DNA from: Pseudovibrio sp947494035
GTDB lineage: Bacteria; Pseudomonadota; Alphaproteobacteria; Rhizobiales; Stappiaceae
Direction of reading: 5' to 3'
NCBI GenBank assembly: GCA_947494035.1
Contig: CANLTN010000013.1
Span: 1 to 64,000, forward strand
Length of the DNA: 64,000 bases
The notes under the pieces are model-generated. The model searched no databases, was not told where the DNA came from, and saw only the letters and a program-made list of their open reading frames with translations. Position 1 is the stretch's first letter. Each line of letters begins with the position of its first letter. The position numbers and the translations under genes were made by a program. Of the stretch, positions 1 to 8,361 are shown piece after piece.

Positions 1-76
1 GGTGCACCGGGGAGGATTCGAACCCCCGACCCCCAGATTCGTAGTCTGGTGCTCTATCCAGCTGAGCTACCGGTGC
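1..76 (-). tRNA. tRNA-Arg (anticodon ACG), copy 1
   Basis: Read on the minus strand, the stretch folds as a cloverleaf with acceptor stem GCACCGG/CCGGTGC, a D-loop containing AGCTGGATAGAGC, anticodon loop CTACGAA (anticodon ACG) and T-arm GGTTCGAATCC. The last base of the encoded CCA lies just outside the window. ACG is read as ICG after A34 deamination and decodes CGU/CGC/CGA arginine codons. It is identical to the copy that starts 72 bases further on. Confidence 0.97.
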
Positions 77-148
77 ATTGTTTCTTGCGAACAAGAATTA
101 TATATTGGCCTAGTGCTATTTTGCCACCTCCTCTCCAATGAGAGGAAA

Positions 149-225
149 TGGTGCACCGGGGAGGATTCGAACCCCCGACCCCCAGATTCGTAGTCTGGTG
201 CTCTATCCAGCTGAGCTACCGGTGC
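149..225 (-). tRNA. tRNA-Arg (anticodon ACG), copy 2
   Basis: A complete 77-nt copy of the same tRNA-Arg(ACG), including encoded CCA (TGG at 149-151 on the plus strand). Sequence and structure match copy 1, and 72 bases separate the two. This is a local tandem duplication, and both copies would be transcribed in the minus direction, possibly together. Small open frames that run through this region and begin HRGGFEPPTP are translated tRNA, not genes. Confidence 0.97.
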
Positions 226-378
226 AGGCCGTGTTCCCTGCGGAACGGGGGTCTATGTAGCCGCCTTCCTGGACCTTGGCAAGCGCTTTGGAGAAGTTTT
301 TTGAAGTCATTTCGCGTTTTGGGGATAACAATTTCTGACTATAAGAACAAAGACGTAGGGCATTGCGGCATAAACGAG

Positions 379-411
379 AGAAAAGCTGCATTTGCACGCT
401 GCAGCTTTTCT
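379..411 (-). terminator. Stem-loop terminator of the sensor kinase gene
   Basis: A perfect 12-bp stem (AGAAAAGCTGCA at 379-390 with TGCAGCTTTTCT at 400-411) around a 9-base loop sits 5 bases past the histidine kinase stop codon. On the minus strand the 3' arm ends in a CTTTTCT run, which suits factor-independent termination. It could also work on the opposite strand. Confidence 0.75.
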
Positions 412-416
412 AGGAA

Positions 417-1964
417 TTAGCCCTTGCTGCTATCCGCCGGGAACAGTCTTGTAATTTTTTCAGTCGCTTGCGCGCTCTGCCTATATGGAAGCTGGATTTT
501 GAAGCACGCTCCGGTGGTCACATCTTTTTCCAATGTGATCTGACCACCGTGGGCAACCACAATCTCTGCAGCGATGGCCAGACCCAGTCCGGTGCCGCCA
601 GCCTTGCCTGAGGTCTGGAACGCTTTGAACAGGCCTTCCTGTGCCTTCTTCGGTATCCCTGGACCTGTGTCTGCAACATAGATGTACAGCATGTCGTCCT
701 GCACTTCTGAATTGATCTCGATACGGCAAACAACACCGGACGTACCCTTGGAGGCTTGCATGGCCTGTACCGAATTTCGGCAGAGGTTGAGAAGCACACG
801 GAAGATTTGCTCCGGGTCTGCTTCCAGCTCCTGCGTTTCCGGCACATTGATGTGCATCTCAATCTCTTCAGAGTATCTGGAGAGGCCCAGTACCTCCTCC
901 ACATCACGCAGGATCGGAGCAAGGCGGATCAAACGCAACTCGGGCGGGGGTTCCTGTGCCTTTCCGTAGGACAGCACCGCGCTCGTGTAGCTGGCTGCGC
1001 GATCAAGCGTTGCCAGAATTTTGGGAGCAACACGCTGCACAGTGGGATCCGGCAGCATTTCCAAACGCTCCAGAAACAGCTGAGCGGATGCCAGCAGGTT
1101 GCGCATGTCGTGGTTGATCTTGGAAACAGCCATTCCCAGCGCAGCCATCCGGCGCTGCTGGTTCAAGGTCTGGTTCAGGGATTTCTGCATGGATTGCAGC
1201 TGCACTTCCGCTTCGCCCAACTCATCAACACGGCCACTCGGCTTGATGATCTCGCGTGCATTTTCCGGTGCTTCAGCAAAGCGCCGCATTGATGCGGTAA
1301 GTCGTTGTAACGGACGCAGCAGCAAGGAGCGGATGGACAGGTAAACGAGTGCTGCCGTCAAACAGGAGATCAGAAGGGATAGCTGCAGGATGTTGAGCGC
1401 GTATTTCTGGAGATCCGTTCTCACCAATGACGCCGGGAAGACCATATCCACTCTGCCACCGGAGCTCATATCAACGTCGCCGATCACACGGATTTGGCCT
1501 GTCTGGCCCCCAATAAGGAACTGAAGGCTACATTCAATTGCCTCCCATGGAGAGTCATGGGTCATATCGATCGTCTTGGTGATGTTCATTTCTGAACTTT
1601 CCATAGCGATCAGATTACGGCGCTCACCAATGACCAGAGAGATGGCCTGTGCGCCCGTCGCCTCAAGCAGTTTGTCCTGTACCTGCGGAGACAGGGTCTC
1701 GCTATCAGTCAGCAAGGTGGCCGCGACCCCGCCCACCGCGAGTCGGTCGCGGAGCCAGGTGTTGCGATAATTTGCAATTGAGGGGACAAAAATAAGCACT
1801 TCACTAAGCATGACAAACAAGATTGTCAGCACTAGAAGTTTGCCAGAAAGGCCCATACCACCGGGGAATAATCGGTGGAGTTTGCCTTTCGGGACTTCAT
1901 CCGTGTCCAGCTTTTTCGGAGTGGCCTCTGTTTCAGAAGTCACTCTCCTACTGTCTTGAACCAT
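417..1964 (-). CDS. Membrane-bound sensor histidine kinase
   Basis: A 515-residue inner-membrane sensor kinase. A hydrophobic segment near residues 40-60 and a second near 200-220 bracket a periplasmic sensing region of about 140 residues. A HAMP linker follows, then a dimerisation/phosphoacceptor region with the His in KINHDMRN, and an ATPase domain with N box (NLCRNSVQAM), G1 (DTGPGIP) and G2 (GTGLGL). It should autophosphorylate and pass phosphate to a response regulator, but no receiver-domain gene lies in the window, so it is an orphan here. I chose the ATG at 1964, preceded by AGGTAGG, over an upstream TTG that would add 9 residues. The stimulus is unknown. Confidence 0.88.
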   Translation of the reverse strand: MVQDSRRVTSETEATPKKLDTDEVPKGKLHRLFPGGMGLSGKLLVLTILFVMLSEVLIFVPSIANYRNTWLRDRLAVGGVAATLLTDSETLSPQVQDKLLEATGAQAISLVIGERRNLIAMESSEMNITKTIDMTHDSPWEAIECSLQFLIGGQTGQIRVIGDVDMSSGGRVDMVFPASLVRTDLQKYALNILQLSLLISCLTAALVYLSIRSLLLRPLQRLTASMRRFAEAPENAREIIKPSGRVDELGEAEVQLQSMQKSLNQTLNQQRRMAALGMAVSKINHDMRNLLASAQLFLERLEMLPDPTVQRVAPKILATLDRAASYTSAVLSYGKAQEPPPELRLIRLAPILRDVEEVLGLSRYSEEIEMHINVPETQELEADPEQIFRVLLNLCRNSVQAMQASKGTSGVVCRIEINSEVQDDMLYIYVADTGPGIPKKAQEGLFKAFQTSGKAGGTGLGLAIAAEIVVAHGGQITLEKDVTTGACFKIQLPYRQSAQATEKITRLFPADSSKG

Positions 1965-2094
1965 CCACCTACCTGATGAGTTGGTACACAATGATCGTGC
2001 AGCGCAGGTTGTTGTTACGCGCTATGCCTAACTCATTTTTAGCAGATGACGCCTACCAAGCAACAAACTTCTGTTACAACTGGACATAACTGCG

Positions 2095-3540
2095 TTAGCC
2101 AAACTTTCTCAGGAGCGCCAGAATTCTGCGGACCCACGGATTTTTCGGGGCATCGGCATAAAACGTCAGGGCTGCCCTGCGAATGCCTTCATTCAGGGTC
2201 GGATACGGGAAGACCACACCCAGCAGAGAGCCCACTTTCAGCTTCTGAGAAATCATCAAAGCCAAGAGACCAATTTGCTCACCAGCACCCGGACCAACAA
2301 TGGATGCGCCGACAAGACGCCCTTTGTTATCGGCCAGCAGTTTGATCTGACCCACGCCTTTGCCTTCGGCCAGCGCTCTGTCGTTTCCGGAGAACTCTGC
2401 TGTCAGCACCTTAAGCTTGTCACCCAGCTTGGCGCGGGCTTGCTCCTCAGAAAGACCCACCTGCCCGATTTCCGGCTCGGTGTAGGTCACCGCGGGCATG
2501 GTGATGCTGTTGTGGTTGATCGGCATGCGGAACAGGATGGAGCGGATGACCAGAGACGCATGAGCGCCTGCTGCATGCGTGAACTGCACGCCGCCTGCAA
2601 CATCACCAATTGCGTAGACCTTGCGGTTGGTCGTGCGCAGGCCATCATCTGTTGTGATGCCGCGACGTGTGAACTCGATGCCAGCTGTTTCAAGACCAAG
2701 AGAAGTGATGTTGGGTTTGCGTCCCGCCGCGATCAACAGGTGCGAGCCTTCGACTGTGCCCTCAGCCTCATCATCCACCTTGATACTGACTTTGACACCT
2801 GTATCTGTTTTTCCAACGCTAAGCACCTTGGTCTCTGAGAGGATCTCAACACCCTCACCTTCCATTTTCCGTATGACCAGATCCGCATGATCAGGGTCGG
2901 TCACAGCCAGTGGACGCAGCGCCTCGATGACAGTTACGCGGCTTCCAAGGCGGCGGTGGGCCTGAGCCATCTCCATGCCGATTGGTCCTGCCCCGATAAT
3001 GATCAGGTGCTCCGGACGCTCTTTCAGCTCGAACAGGCTTTCGTTGGTCAGATAAGGTGTATCTTCAATGCCCGGTATCGGCGGAACTGCAGCGCTGGAC
3101 CCGGTGGCAACAACAAAGCGGCGCGCTTTGATGAGTTGCTCGCCCACTTTAACCGTATCAGCCGAGATAAACTCAGCCGCACCCTGAATAACGTTGACAC
3201 CCAGTCCTTCGAACCGTTCAACGGAGTCATGCGGGGCGATGGTTGCGATCACATCGTGGACGTGGTCGTTCACTCTGGAGAAATCGACCTCGGGCTCTGT
3301 GGCAGCAACACCGAACTTTTCCGAGGAGCGGAAGGTTGCTGCTGCTTTGCCTGCTGCAATGAGTGCTTTGGAGGGGACACAGCCATAATTTAGGCAGTCA
3401 CCACCCATTTTGCCTTTTTCAATCAGGACGACATCCACGCCAAAGGCTGCTGCTGCGGCAGCGACCGAAAGACCACCTGAGCCAGCGCCAATTACACAGA
3501 TGTCCGGGGTCAGTGTCTTAGAGTTATTGTTATCTGTCAT
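2095..3540 (-). CDS. Mercuric-reductase/LPD-like FAD disulfide oxidoreductase
   Basis: A 481-residue class I pyridine-nucleotide disulfide oxidoreductase. It has an N-terminal FAD-binding GxGxxG (VIGAGSGG, residues 16-23), the redox-active CLNYGC pair (C49, C54), a central NAD(P)H-binding GAGPIG, and a C-terminal dimerisation domain. In lipoamide dehydrogenases the end carries HxHPTxxE with a catalytic His; here the segment reads FPYPTLNE, so Tyr replaces His, as in mercuric-reductase-like proteins. It is therefore probably not a 2-oxo acid dehydrogenase E3, and the substrate is unknown. It lies 40 bases downstream of a TVP38-type membrane protein gene on the same strand, a pairing I recall from many proteobacteria. 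No mer genes or Hg-binding HMA domain are visible. Confidence 0.85.
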   Translation of the reverse strand: MTDNNNSKTLTPDICVIGAGSGGLSVAAAAAAFGVDVVLIEKGKMGGDCLNYGCVPSKALIAAGKAAATFRSSEKFGVAATEPEVDFSRVNDHVHDVIATIAPHDSVERFEGLGVNVIQGAAEFISADTVKVGEQLIKARRFVVATGSSAAVPPIPGIEDTPYLTNESLFELKERPEHLIIIGAGPIGMEMAQAHRRLGSRVTVIEALRPLAVTDPDHADLVIRKMEGEGVEILSETKVLSVGKTDTGVKVSIKVDDEAEGTVEGSHLLIAAGRKPNITSLGLETAGIEFTRRGITTDDGLRTTNRKVYAIGDVAGGVQFTHAAGAHASLVIRSILFRMPINHNSITMPAVTYTEPEIGQVGLSEEQARAKLGDKLKVLTAEFSGNDRALAEGKGVGQIKLLADNKGRLVGASIVGPGAGEQIGLLALMISQKLKVGSLLGVVFPYPTLNEGIRRAALTFYADAPKNPWVRRILALLRKFG

Positions 3541-3580
3541 CGAGAAAGTCCGTACTATCGAAATTGGTCTTCTATGAGAA

Positions 3581-4357
3581 TTAGCAGCTGCGGAAGCGTT
3601 TTATGACTGGCGGGATGAGCGCAACCAGTCCAAGCGCTGCAAACGCCCATAATAGCTCAGGCGTGATCAACGCGGAGATTTCTACTTCGCAGGTGCCCGC
3701 AGCGGAACAGCCGGGGTTCGCCATTTCTTGGGCTGCAATCACGCTATCCAGACCAGCACCTATGAATGCATAAGCAAAGGTACCCGGAATGATGCCGATA
3801 AAGGTTGCGATAAAATAGGTGACCAGAGGGACGCGGAACAGAGCCGGCGCGATGTTCACCAGCCAGAACGGGAATACCGGGGTCAGACGTAGGAAGAGAA
3901 GGTAACTGAACGCGTTCTCGCGGAAACCTGAGGACATTTTATCAAGAAAGGGCCCTGCTCTTTCTTTAAGCGTTGCGCCGACGGATGTCTTTGCTGCCAC
4001 AAACAGCAACGATGCTCCGATAGTGGCCGCCACGACCGTCAGTAAGCCACCGAACAGCCAACCAAACAGGAAACCACCCGCGATTGTCATCAAGGATGCC
4101 CCTGGGAACGAGAGAGCGACAGCAAGCGTGTAGACCACAAAGTAGATAAGCGGTGTGAGGAAAGGAGAGGCTGTCAGATAGTCTTCCAGTATCTGACGGT
4201 TCTTGATCAGATTGCTGAGCGTGACTTCCTTATGCCACCCCTGTGATGCGCCATAGACGGACACAGCAAGGATAACAATCAGGAGCCCCCATCGCTTAAT
4301 AAAACCGATGACTCCGTCAGCTGCTGATTTGTTATCATTGTGTTCCGTGATTCCCAT
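3581..4357 (-). CDS. TVP38/TMEM64 family (VTT domain) membrane protein
   Basis: A 258-residue polytopic inner-membrane protein. The central part has the VTT/SNARE-associated pattern, with FPGASLMTIAGGFLFG, a glycine-rich stretch (GGLLTVVAATIGASLLF) and FLRLTPVFPFWLVN. The last helix ends near the C terminus with a short basic tail. Relatives in the DedA/VTT superfamily are suspected lipid scramblases or transporters; the exact role is unknown. The ATG at 4357 follows AAGGAAGAG. It is the first gene of an apparent two-gene unit with the flavoprotein 40 bases downstream, which suggests a shared redox or membrane function; that is inference from proximity. Confidence 0.85.
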   Translation of the reverse strand: MGITEHNDNKSAADGVIGFIKRWGLLIVILAVSVYGASQGWHKEVTLSNLIKNRQILEDYLTASPFLTPLIYFVVYTLAVALSFPGASLMTIAGGFLFGWLFGGLLTVVAATIGASLLFVAAKTSVGATLKERAGPFLDKMSSGFRENAFSYLLFLRLTPVFPFWLVNIAPALFRVPLVTYFIATFIGIIPGTFAYAFIGAGLDSVIAAQEMANPGCSAAGTCEVEISALITPELLWAFAALGLVALIPPVIKRFRSC

Positions 4358-4639
4358 GTGCTCTTCCTTAGATGGTTTCGGCAGTCAGACTTGCGAAAAC
4401 TGAAACCTCTGTTGTTGTTAGCCAGTGTAAGCCGAATAGGTTACTATGTTTTTTGTAGGTCTATTCGGATCGTGAATTGAAGCATTACAATTTCCATACA
4501 ATTAGAAAGACCTCCGGTGTGATCACAGGTTCGTGCATTCCCCGTAATTTCACTTGGTTTTGAATGAGGGATCACAGCTGCACACGGGCCTGTGAGGTAA
4601 TAAAGAGTCAGGATATCGCAAATTCCAGTGCAGCAATTA

Positions 4640-4668
4640 TTGACTTGGAGCACGCAGACTAATATAAG
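4640..4668 (+). promoter_or_regulatory. Sigma-70-type promoter for rpmH-rnpA-yidC
   Basis: TTGACT (4640-4645) and TATAAG (4663-4668) are separated by exactly 17 bases, near the housekeeping consensus, and lie about 135 bases upstream of the rpmH ATG. The stretch 4358-4802 between the divergent TVP38 gene and rpmH shows no convincing coding sequence; this promoter is the only clear signal I see in it. A 69-residue minus-strand open frame there has no family character. Confidence 0.7.
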
Positions 4669-4802
4669 CGCCGACGAATAGGAGTGCGTGTCCTATGCGC
4701 AAAGTCCTGCAACTTGTAGAGAGTCGCGGTGATTTCGGGGACAAGACGCACAGTCCAAATTAACGTTTAAGTTGGAGCCGATGGCTCTGCTAGGGTAATA
4801 AG

Positions 4803-4937
4803 ATGAAACGTACATTCCAACCGAGCAACCTTGTTCGCAAGCGTCGCCACGGCTTCCGGGCACGTATGGCAGATAAAAATGGCCGTCAGGTTTTGGCGCG
4901 TCGCCGTGCTAAGGGTCGTAAGCGTCTTAGCGCTTAA
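4803..4937 (+). CDS. rpmH: 50S ribosomal protein L34
   Basis: A 44-residue, very basic protein that reads MKRTFQPSNLVRKRRHGF at the start and ends RRRAKGRKRLSA, which is the L34 pattern over its full normal length. L34 binds 23S rRNA in the large subunit. It heads the conserved block rpmH-rnpA-yidC-engB and is driven by the promoter centred near 4655. The AGGG before the ATG is a modest ribosome binding site. Confidence 0.98.
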   Translation: MKRTFQPSNLVRKRRHGFRARMADKNGRQVLARRRAKGRKRLSA

Positions 4938-4999
4938 TCGCGACGTTGCGCGGCGGCATTCACTTCATTTCCATTGAACCCAAGTTCCGCCGCAAAAAC

Positions 5000-5404
5000 A
5001 TGAAAACACTCAAAAAGCGCTCCGAGTTTCTTACCGTCGCCAAAGGCGGGAGGACAGCTCGGCGTGCTTTTGTGCTTCAAGCGGCTAAAACCCGCAGTGA
5101 TGGCACCCCTCGGATGGGTTATACGGTTACCAAAAAAACCGGAAACTCTGTTGAGCGCAGCCGAATTAAGCGCCGACTTCGAGCTGCTGTCGCCTCTCTT
5201 GATCTGGATATCGCACAGACTGGCACCGACTACGTACTGGTTGGCCGGAGAGCTGCACTTTCCCAGCCCTTTGAGGAGCTTTTGAAGGACCTTAAAGGAA
5301 GTGTGAGAAATGCATTCAAGCCTCGTAAATCTCGCCCTATCCAATCAAAACCGAATTCGCTGGCGAAATCTAACCCTCCCCATAATAAAGAGCAGGCGGA
5401 CTGA
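5000..5404 (+). CDS. rnpA: Ribonuclease P protein component
   Basis: A 134-residue basic protein subunit of RNase P, which processes tRNA 5' leaders together with the RNA subunit (not in this window). The start reads MKTLKKRSEFLTVAKGG, and the signature RNR-type helix is NSVERSRIKRRLR. The C-terminal tail of about 25 residues is rich in Lys, Ser, Asn and Pro and looks disordered. The open frame extends upstream to a TTG, but the ATG at 5000 aligns with the family's usual beginning. rpmH ends 62 bases upstream, and no yidD gene lies between rnpA and yidC. Confidence 0.96.
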   Translation: MKTLKKRSEFLTVAKGGRTARRAFVLQAAKTRSDGTPRMGYTVTKKTGNSVERSRIKRRLRAAVASLDLDIAQTGTDYVLVGRRAALSQPFEELLKDLKGSVRNAFKPRKSRPIQSKPNSLAKSNPPHNKEQAD

Positions 5405-5453
5405 TCAGTGATGAATGTTTATTCCACCCTTATGAAAATGAGTGATCCAGTCG

Positions 5454-7262
5454 ATGAACGATAATCGCAATATGATCGTAGCGATCGTGCTGTCGCTGGT
5501 TGTGCTATTGGGCTGGCAATTCTTTATTGCCGGACCACAGTTAGAAGCTCAGCAGGACGCGCAACAGGCGCAGCTGGCAGAAGATGCACAACAAGCCGGT
5601 TCCAGCGCACCCGTTGCCCTCCCTGAAGGTGCCTCTGGCCAAGTGGCTCCGGGCGCCGAAAGCGGGACCGCAGTTCAATCATTCGTCAATCGCGAACAAG
5701 CATTGGCCGCATCGCCTCGCCTGATCATTGACACCCCGAGCCTTTCCGGTTCAGTCAATCTGAAAGGCGCAAAGCTGGATGACCTTCGCCTGAAGGACTA
5801 CCGCCAGACGCTCGCCGAAGACAGTGAGACAGTTATCCTGTTCTCGCCAAAAGGCAGCACCTCGCCATATTATGCTGAGCATGGCTGGGTTGCCGACCCA
5901 GGTACACAGGTCAATCTTCCGAATGCCGAAACTGTCTGGACGGCTGAGACTTCTGGTGAGTTGACACCATCCTCACCAATCGTTCTTAGCTGGGACAATG
6001 GCGAAGGTCTGGTCTTCACACGTACTTTCTCTGTTGACGAGAACTACATGTTTTCCGTTGAGCAGGAAGTTCAGAACAACACCGGGCAGAATGTCCAGCT
6101 TTATCCTTACGGCCTGATCGCACGTAACGGCGAGCCGGAAACCGCCGGCTTTTTCGTTCTGCATGAAGGCCTCATCGGCGTTATCGGCGACGAGGGTCTT
6201 CAGGAAATCAAGTATTCCAACCTGATCGAGGAAGGAAGTGTTCGTCCGGGCCGCGCCAATAATGGCTGGCTGGGCTTTACTGACAAGTACTGGGCTGCAA
6301 CGCTTATCCCAACTCCGGGCACTGAATTCCAGCCAAACTTCTCCTACAACGCCAACACCGAGAACTTCCAGACTGATTACTTGGGTAACGCAGTTCAGGT
6401 TGCAGCTGGTGGAAATGTCACTAACTCTTCACTCCTCTATGCGGGTGCAAAGGTTACCAGTCTGATCGATGGTTATGGGGCATCCTATGACATCGAAAAC
6501 TTCGATCTGATGATCGACTGGGGCTGGTTCTACTTCCTGACCAAGCCAATGTTCTGGGTGATTGACTGGCTCTATTCTCTGGTCGGTAACTTCGGCATCG
6601 CAATCCTTCTTGTGACTGTGATCGTGAAGGCAATCTTCTTCCCGTTGGCAAACAAGTCCTACGTCTCCATGAGTAAAATGAAACTCGTGCAGCCGAAAAT
6701 GACTGAGATCCGCGAGAAGTTTAAGGACGACAAGCAGAAACAGCAGCAAGCCATGATGGAGCTGTACAAGACGGAAAAGATCAATCCACTGGCAGGTTGT
6801 TTGCCAATGGTCATCCAGATACCGGTCTTCTTCTCGCTCTATAAGGTTCTGTTCGTTACAATCGAGATGCGTCATGCGCCATTCTTCGGATGGATTCAGG
6901 ACCTCTCTGCTCCAGATCCAACGACCATCTTCAACCTGTTTGGCCTCATCCCATGGGATCCACCAAGCTTCCTTATGATTGGTATCTGGCCGTTGATCAT
7001 GGGTATCACCATGTTCCTGCAGATGAAGATGAACCCTGCACCAGCTGAGCCTGCGCAACAGATGATCTTCACCTGGATGCCTGTTCTGTTCACCTTCATG
7101 CTGGCAACCTTCCCGGCCGGTCTTGTGATCTACTGGGCATGGAACAACACCCTGTCCGTTACGCAGCAGGCGATCATCATGCGTCGTCAGGGCGTTAAGC
7201 TTGAGCTTTTCGATAACCTGAAAGACACGTTCAAGCGCAAGCCAAAGGAAGAAAGCAAGTAA
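5454..7262 (+). CDS. yidC: Membrane protein insertase YidC
   Basis: A 602-residue insertase that integrates and folds inner-membrane proteins, alone or with SecYEG. It starts MNDNRNMIVAIVLSLVV, giving the N-terminal transmembrane segment, followed by a large periplasmic beta-sandwich domain (about 60-350). The conserved five-helix core comes after residue 370, with the MKLVQPKMTEIREKFK cytoplasmic hairpin and NPLAGCLPMVIQIPVFFSLY. The C terminus is short and basic. The open frame also offers a GTG four codons upstream, but the ATG matches the family start. It lies 49 bases after rnpA and is followed by a terminator. Confidence 0.97.
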   Translation: MNDNRNMIVAIVLSLVVLLGWQFFIAGPQLEAQQDAQQAQLAEDAQQAGSSAPVALPEGASGQVAPGAESGTAVQSFVNREQALAASPRLIIDTPSLSGSVNLKGAKLDDLRLKDYRQTLAEDSETVILFSPKGSTSPYYAEHGWVADPGTQVNLPNAETVWTAETSGELTPSSPIVLSWDNGEGLVFTRTFSVDENYMFSVEQEVQNNTGQNVQLYPYGLIARNGEPETAGFFVLHEGLIGVIGDEGLQEIKYSNLIEEGSVRPGRANNGWLGFTDKYWAATLIPTPGTEFQPNFSYNANTENFQTDYLGNAVQVAAGGNVTNSSLLYAGAKVTSLIDGYGASYDIENFDLMIDWGWFYFLTKPMFWVIDWLYSLVGNFGIAILLVTVIVKAIFFPLANKSYVSMSKMKLVQPKMTEIREKFKDDKQKQQQAMMELYKTEKINPLAGCLPMVIQIPVFFSLYKVLFVTIEMRHAPFFGWIQDLSAPDPTTIFNLFGLIPWDPPSFLMIGIWPLIMGITMFLQMKMNPAPAEPAQQMIFTWMPVLFTFMLATFPAGLVIYWAWNNTLSVTQQAIIMRRQGVKLELFDNLKDTFKRKPKEESK

Positions 7263-7286
7263 GCTTTCCTCTTTGGAAATTAACAT

Positions 7287-7315
7287 AAAAACGCGGCCTC
7301 AGGGTCGCGTTTTTT
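7287..7315 (+). terminator. Rho-independent terminator after yidC
   Basis: AAAACGCGGCC pairs with GGTCGCGTTTT (one G-U) around a 3-4 base loop, followed by TTTTTT. It lies 25 bases past the yidC stop and should end the rpmH-rnpA-yidC transcript ahead of engB. Confidence 0.85.
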
Positions 7316-7424
7316 GCTTGAGATACCCGCTCCTCGCAGCGAAGCAGCGGTAGGGCAAACATAAAGCCGAGGCTTTGGAAAACAGCTCTCGACCAAATCA
7401 AAATTGCAGGTTAAAAGGCAGGGC

Positions 7425-8075
7425 ATGAGCTCAGAAAAAGAATATTCAGAAGAGCAACTGGAGGCGGGACGCCTTCTGTTTGCGCGTCCCTGGGAATTTA
7501 TTACCAGCGTTAAAGAGATGCACCAGCTGCCTGTGCTGGATGGCATCGAGATTGCATTTGCTGGCCGGTCCAATGTTGGCAAGTCCAGCCTGATCAACAA
7601 GCTAACCGGCAAGAAGGCACTGGCCCGTACGTCCAACACGCCGGGCCGCACCCAAATGCTGAATTTCTTTGGAGCGGAGCACTCCATTCTCAAGATTGTC
7701 GATATGCCCGGCTATGGCTACGCAGAGGCACCAAAGGGCATGGTGGACGCTTGGACATCCCTCATTTTTGACTTTCTTCGTGGCCGAAGCACATTGCGCC
7801 GTGTGTTCTCGCTGATTGACTCGCGGCACGGCATCAAGAAGAACGATCTGGAAGCCATGTCCATTCTGGACAAGTCGGCGGTTCCTTATCAGGTTGTGTT
7901 GACAAAGGCTGATAAACTGAAGCCTGGACAGCTTGAGCGTGTGAAAGAAGAAACACTGAAACTGCTCGCAAAACGTCCAGCTGCGCACCCGGAGATCATT
8001 GCGACCTCCTCTGAAAAAGGCAAAGGCTTGGATGAACTGCGCGCTGAGATTGCTCAGCTGGTCAGTTACGGCTAA
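7425..8075 (+). CDS. engB: Ribosome biogenesis GTPase EngB (YsxC/YihA)
   Basis: A 216-residue small GTPase required for 50S subunit assembly. G1 is GRSNVGKSS, the G2 region has TSNTPGRTQ, G3 is DMPGYG, G4 is TKAD and G5 is TSSEKG, all in the usual order and spacing. The ATG at 7425 is preferred over a TTG seven codons upstream. It sits in the conserved yidC-engB-argB order, and a hairpin follows 9 bases after the stop. Confidence 0.96.
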   Translation: MSSEKEYSEEQLEAGRLLFARPWEFITSVKEMHQLPVLDGIEIAFAGRSNVGKSSLINKLTGKKALARTSNTPGRTQMLNFFGAEHSILKIVDMPGYGYAEAPKGMVDAWTSLIFDFLRGRSTLRRVFSLIDSRHGIKKNDLEAMSILDKSAVPYQVVLTKADKLKPGQLERVKEETLKLLAKRPAAHPEIIATSSEKGKGLDELRAEIAQLVSYG

Positions 8076-8084
8076 TCGATTGGC

Positions 8085-8117
8085 GGCGCGGGTTTCTTGT
8101 GACCCTGCGCCTTCCTT
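8085..8117 (+). terminator. Probable terminator after engB
   Basis: GGCGCGGGT (8085-8093) pairs with ACCCTGCGCC (8102-8111) with a one-base bulge, followed by TTCCTTT. The U-tract is weak, so I hold this moderately. Confidence 0.5.
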
Positions 8118-8361
8118 TACTTGAGGGAACGCCCCTCAAACATATCAGAGCCCCCTAGTCCATCCTGCAATTCCGCGGATTCTACCTTATTCTCCGGTTT
8201 TACGGCGTTTTCCCCAGACACCCCCACCCCCTCACTTGACCCTAGGTCATTTTACCCCTCGAATGTGTGTAGGTCATCGTCGAAGGGGAGATCGTCGGAT
8301 GTCTGACAAAGACAGGCAAAGAGGCACTTTTAGAGCCAACACCGGGGAAAGGAGCTGATGT

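Noticed and set aside
2..420. Two open frames that begin with HRGGFEPPTPRF next to each other
   Set aside because: They are translations through the two tRNA-Arg genes on the opposite strand, a common annotation artefact.
2095..3540. Assignment as mercuric reductase (merA)
   Set aside because: There is no N-terminal HMA domain, no C-terminal vicinal Cys pair and no mer genes; only the general family is supported.
4444..4653. A 69-residue minus-strand open frame upstream of rpmH
   Set aside because: No ribosome binding site or family character, and it covers the rpmH promoter.
6429..7286. A 285-residue minus-strand open frame antisense to yidC
   Set aside because: It mirrors the yidC codons and is rich in His, Gln and Arg, as expected for a shadow frame.
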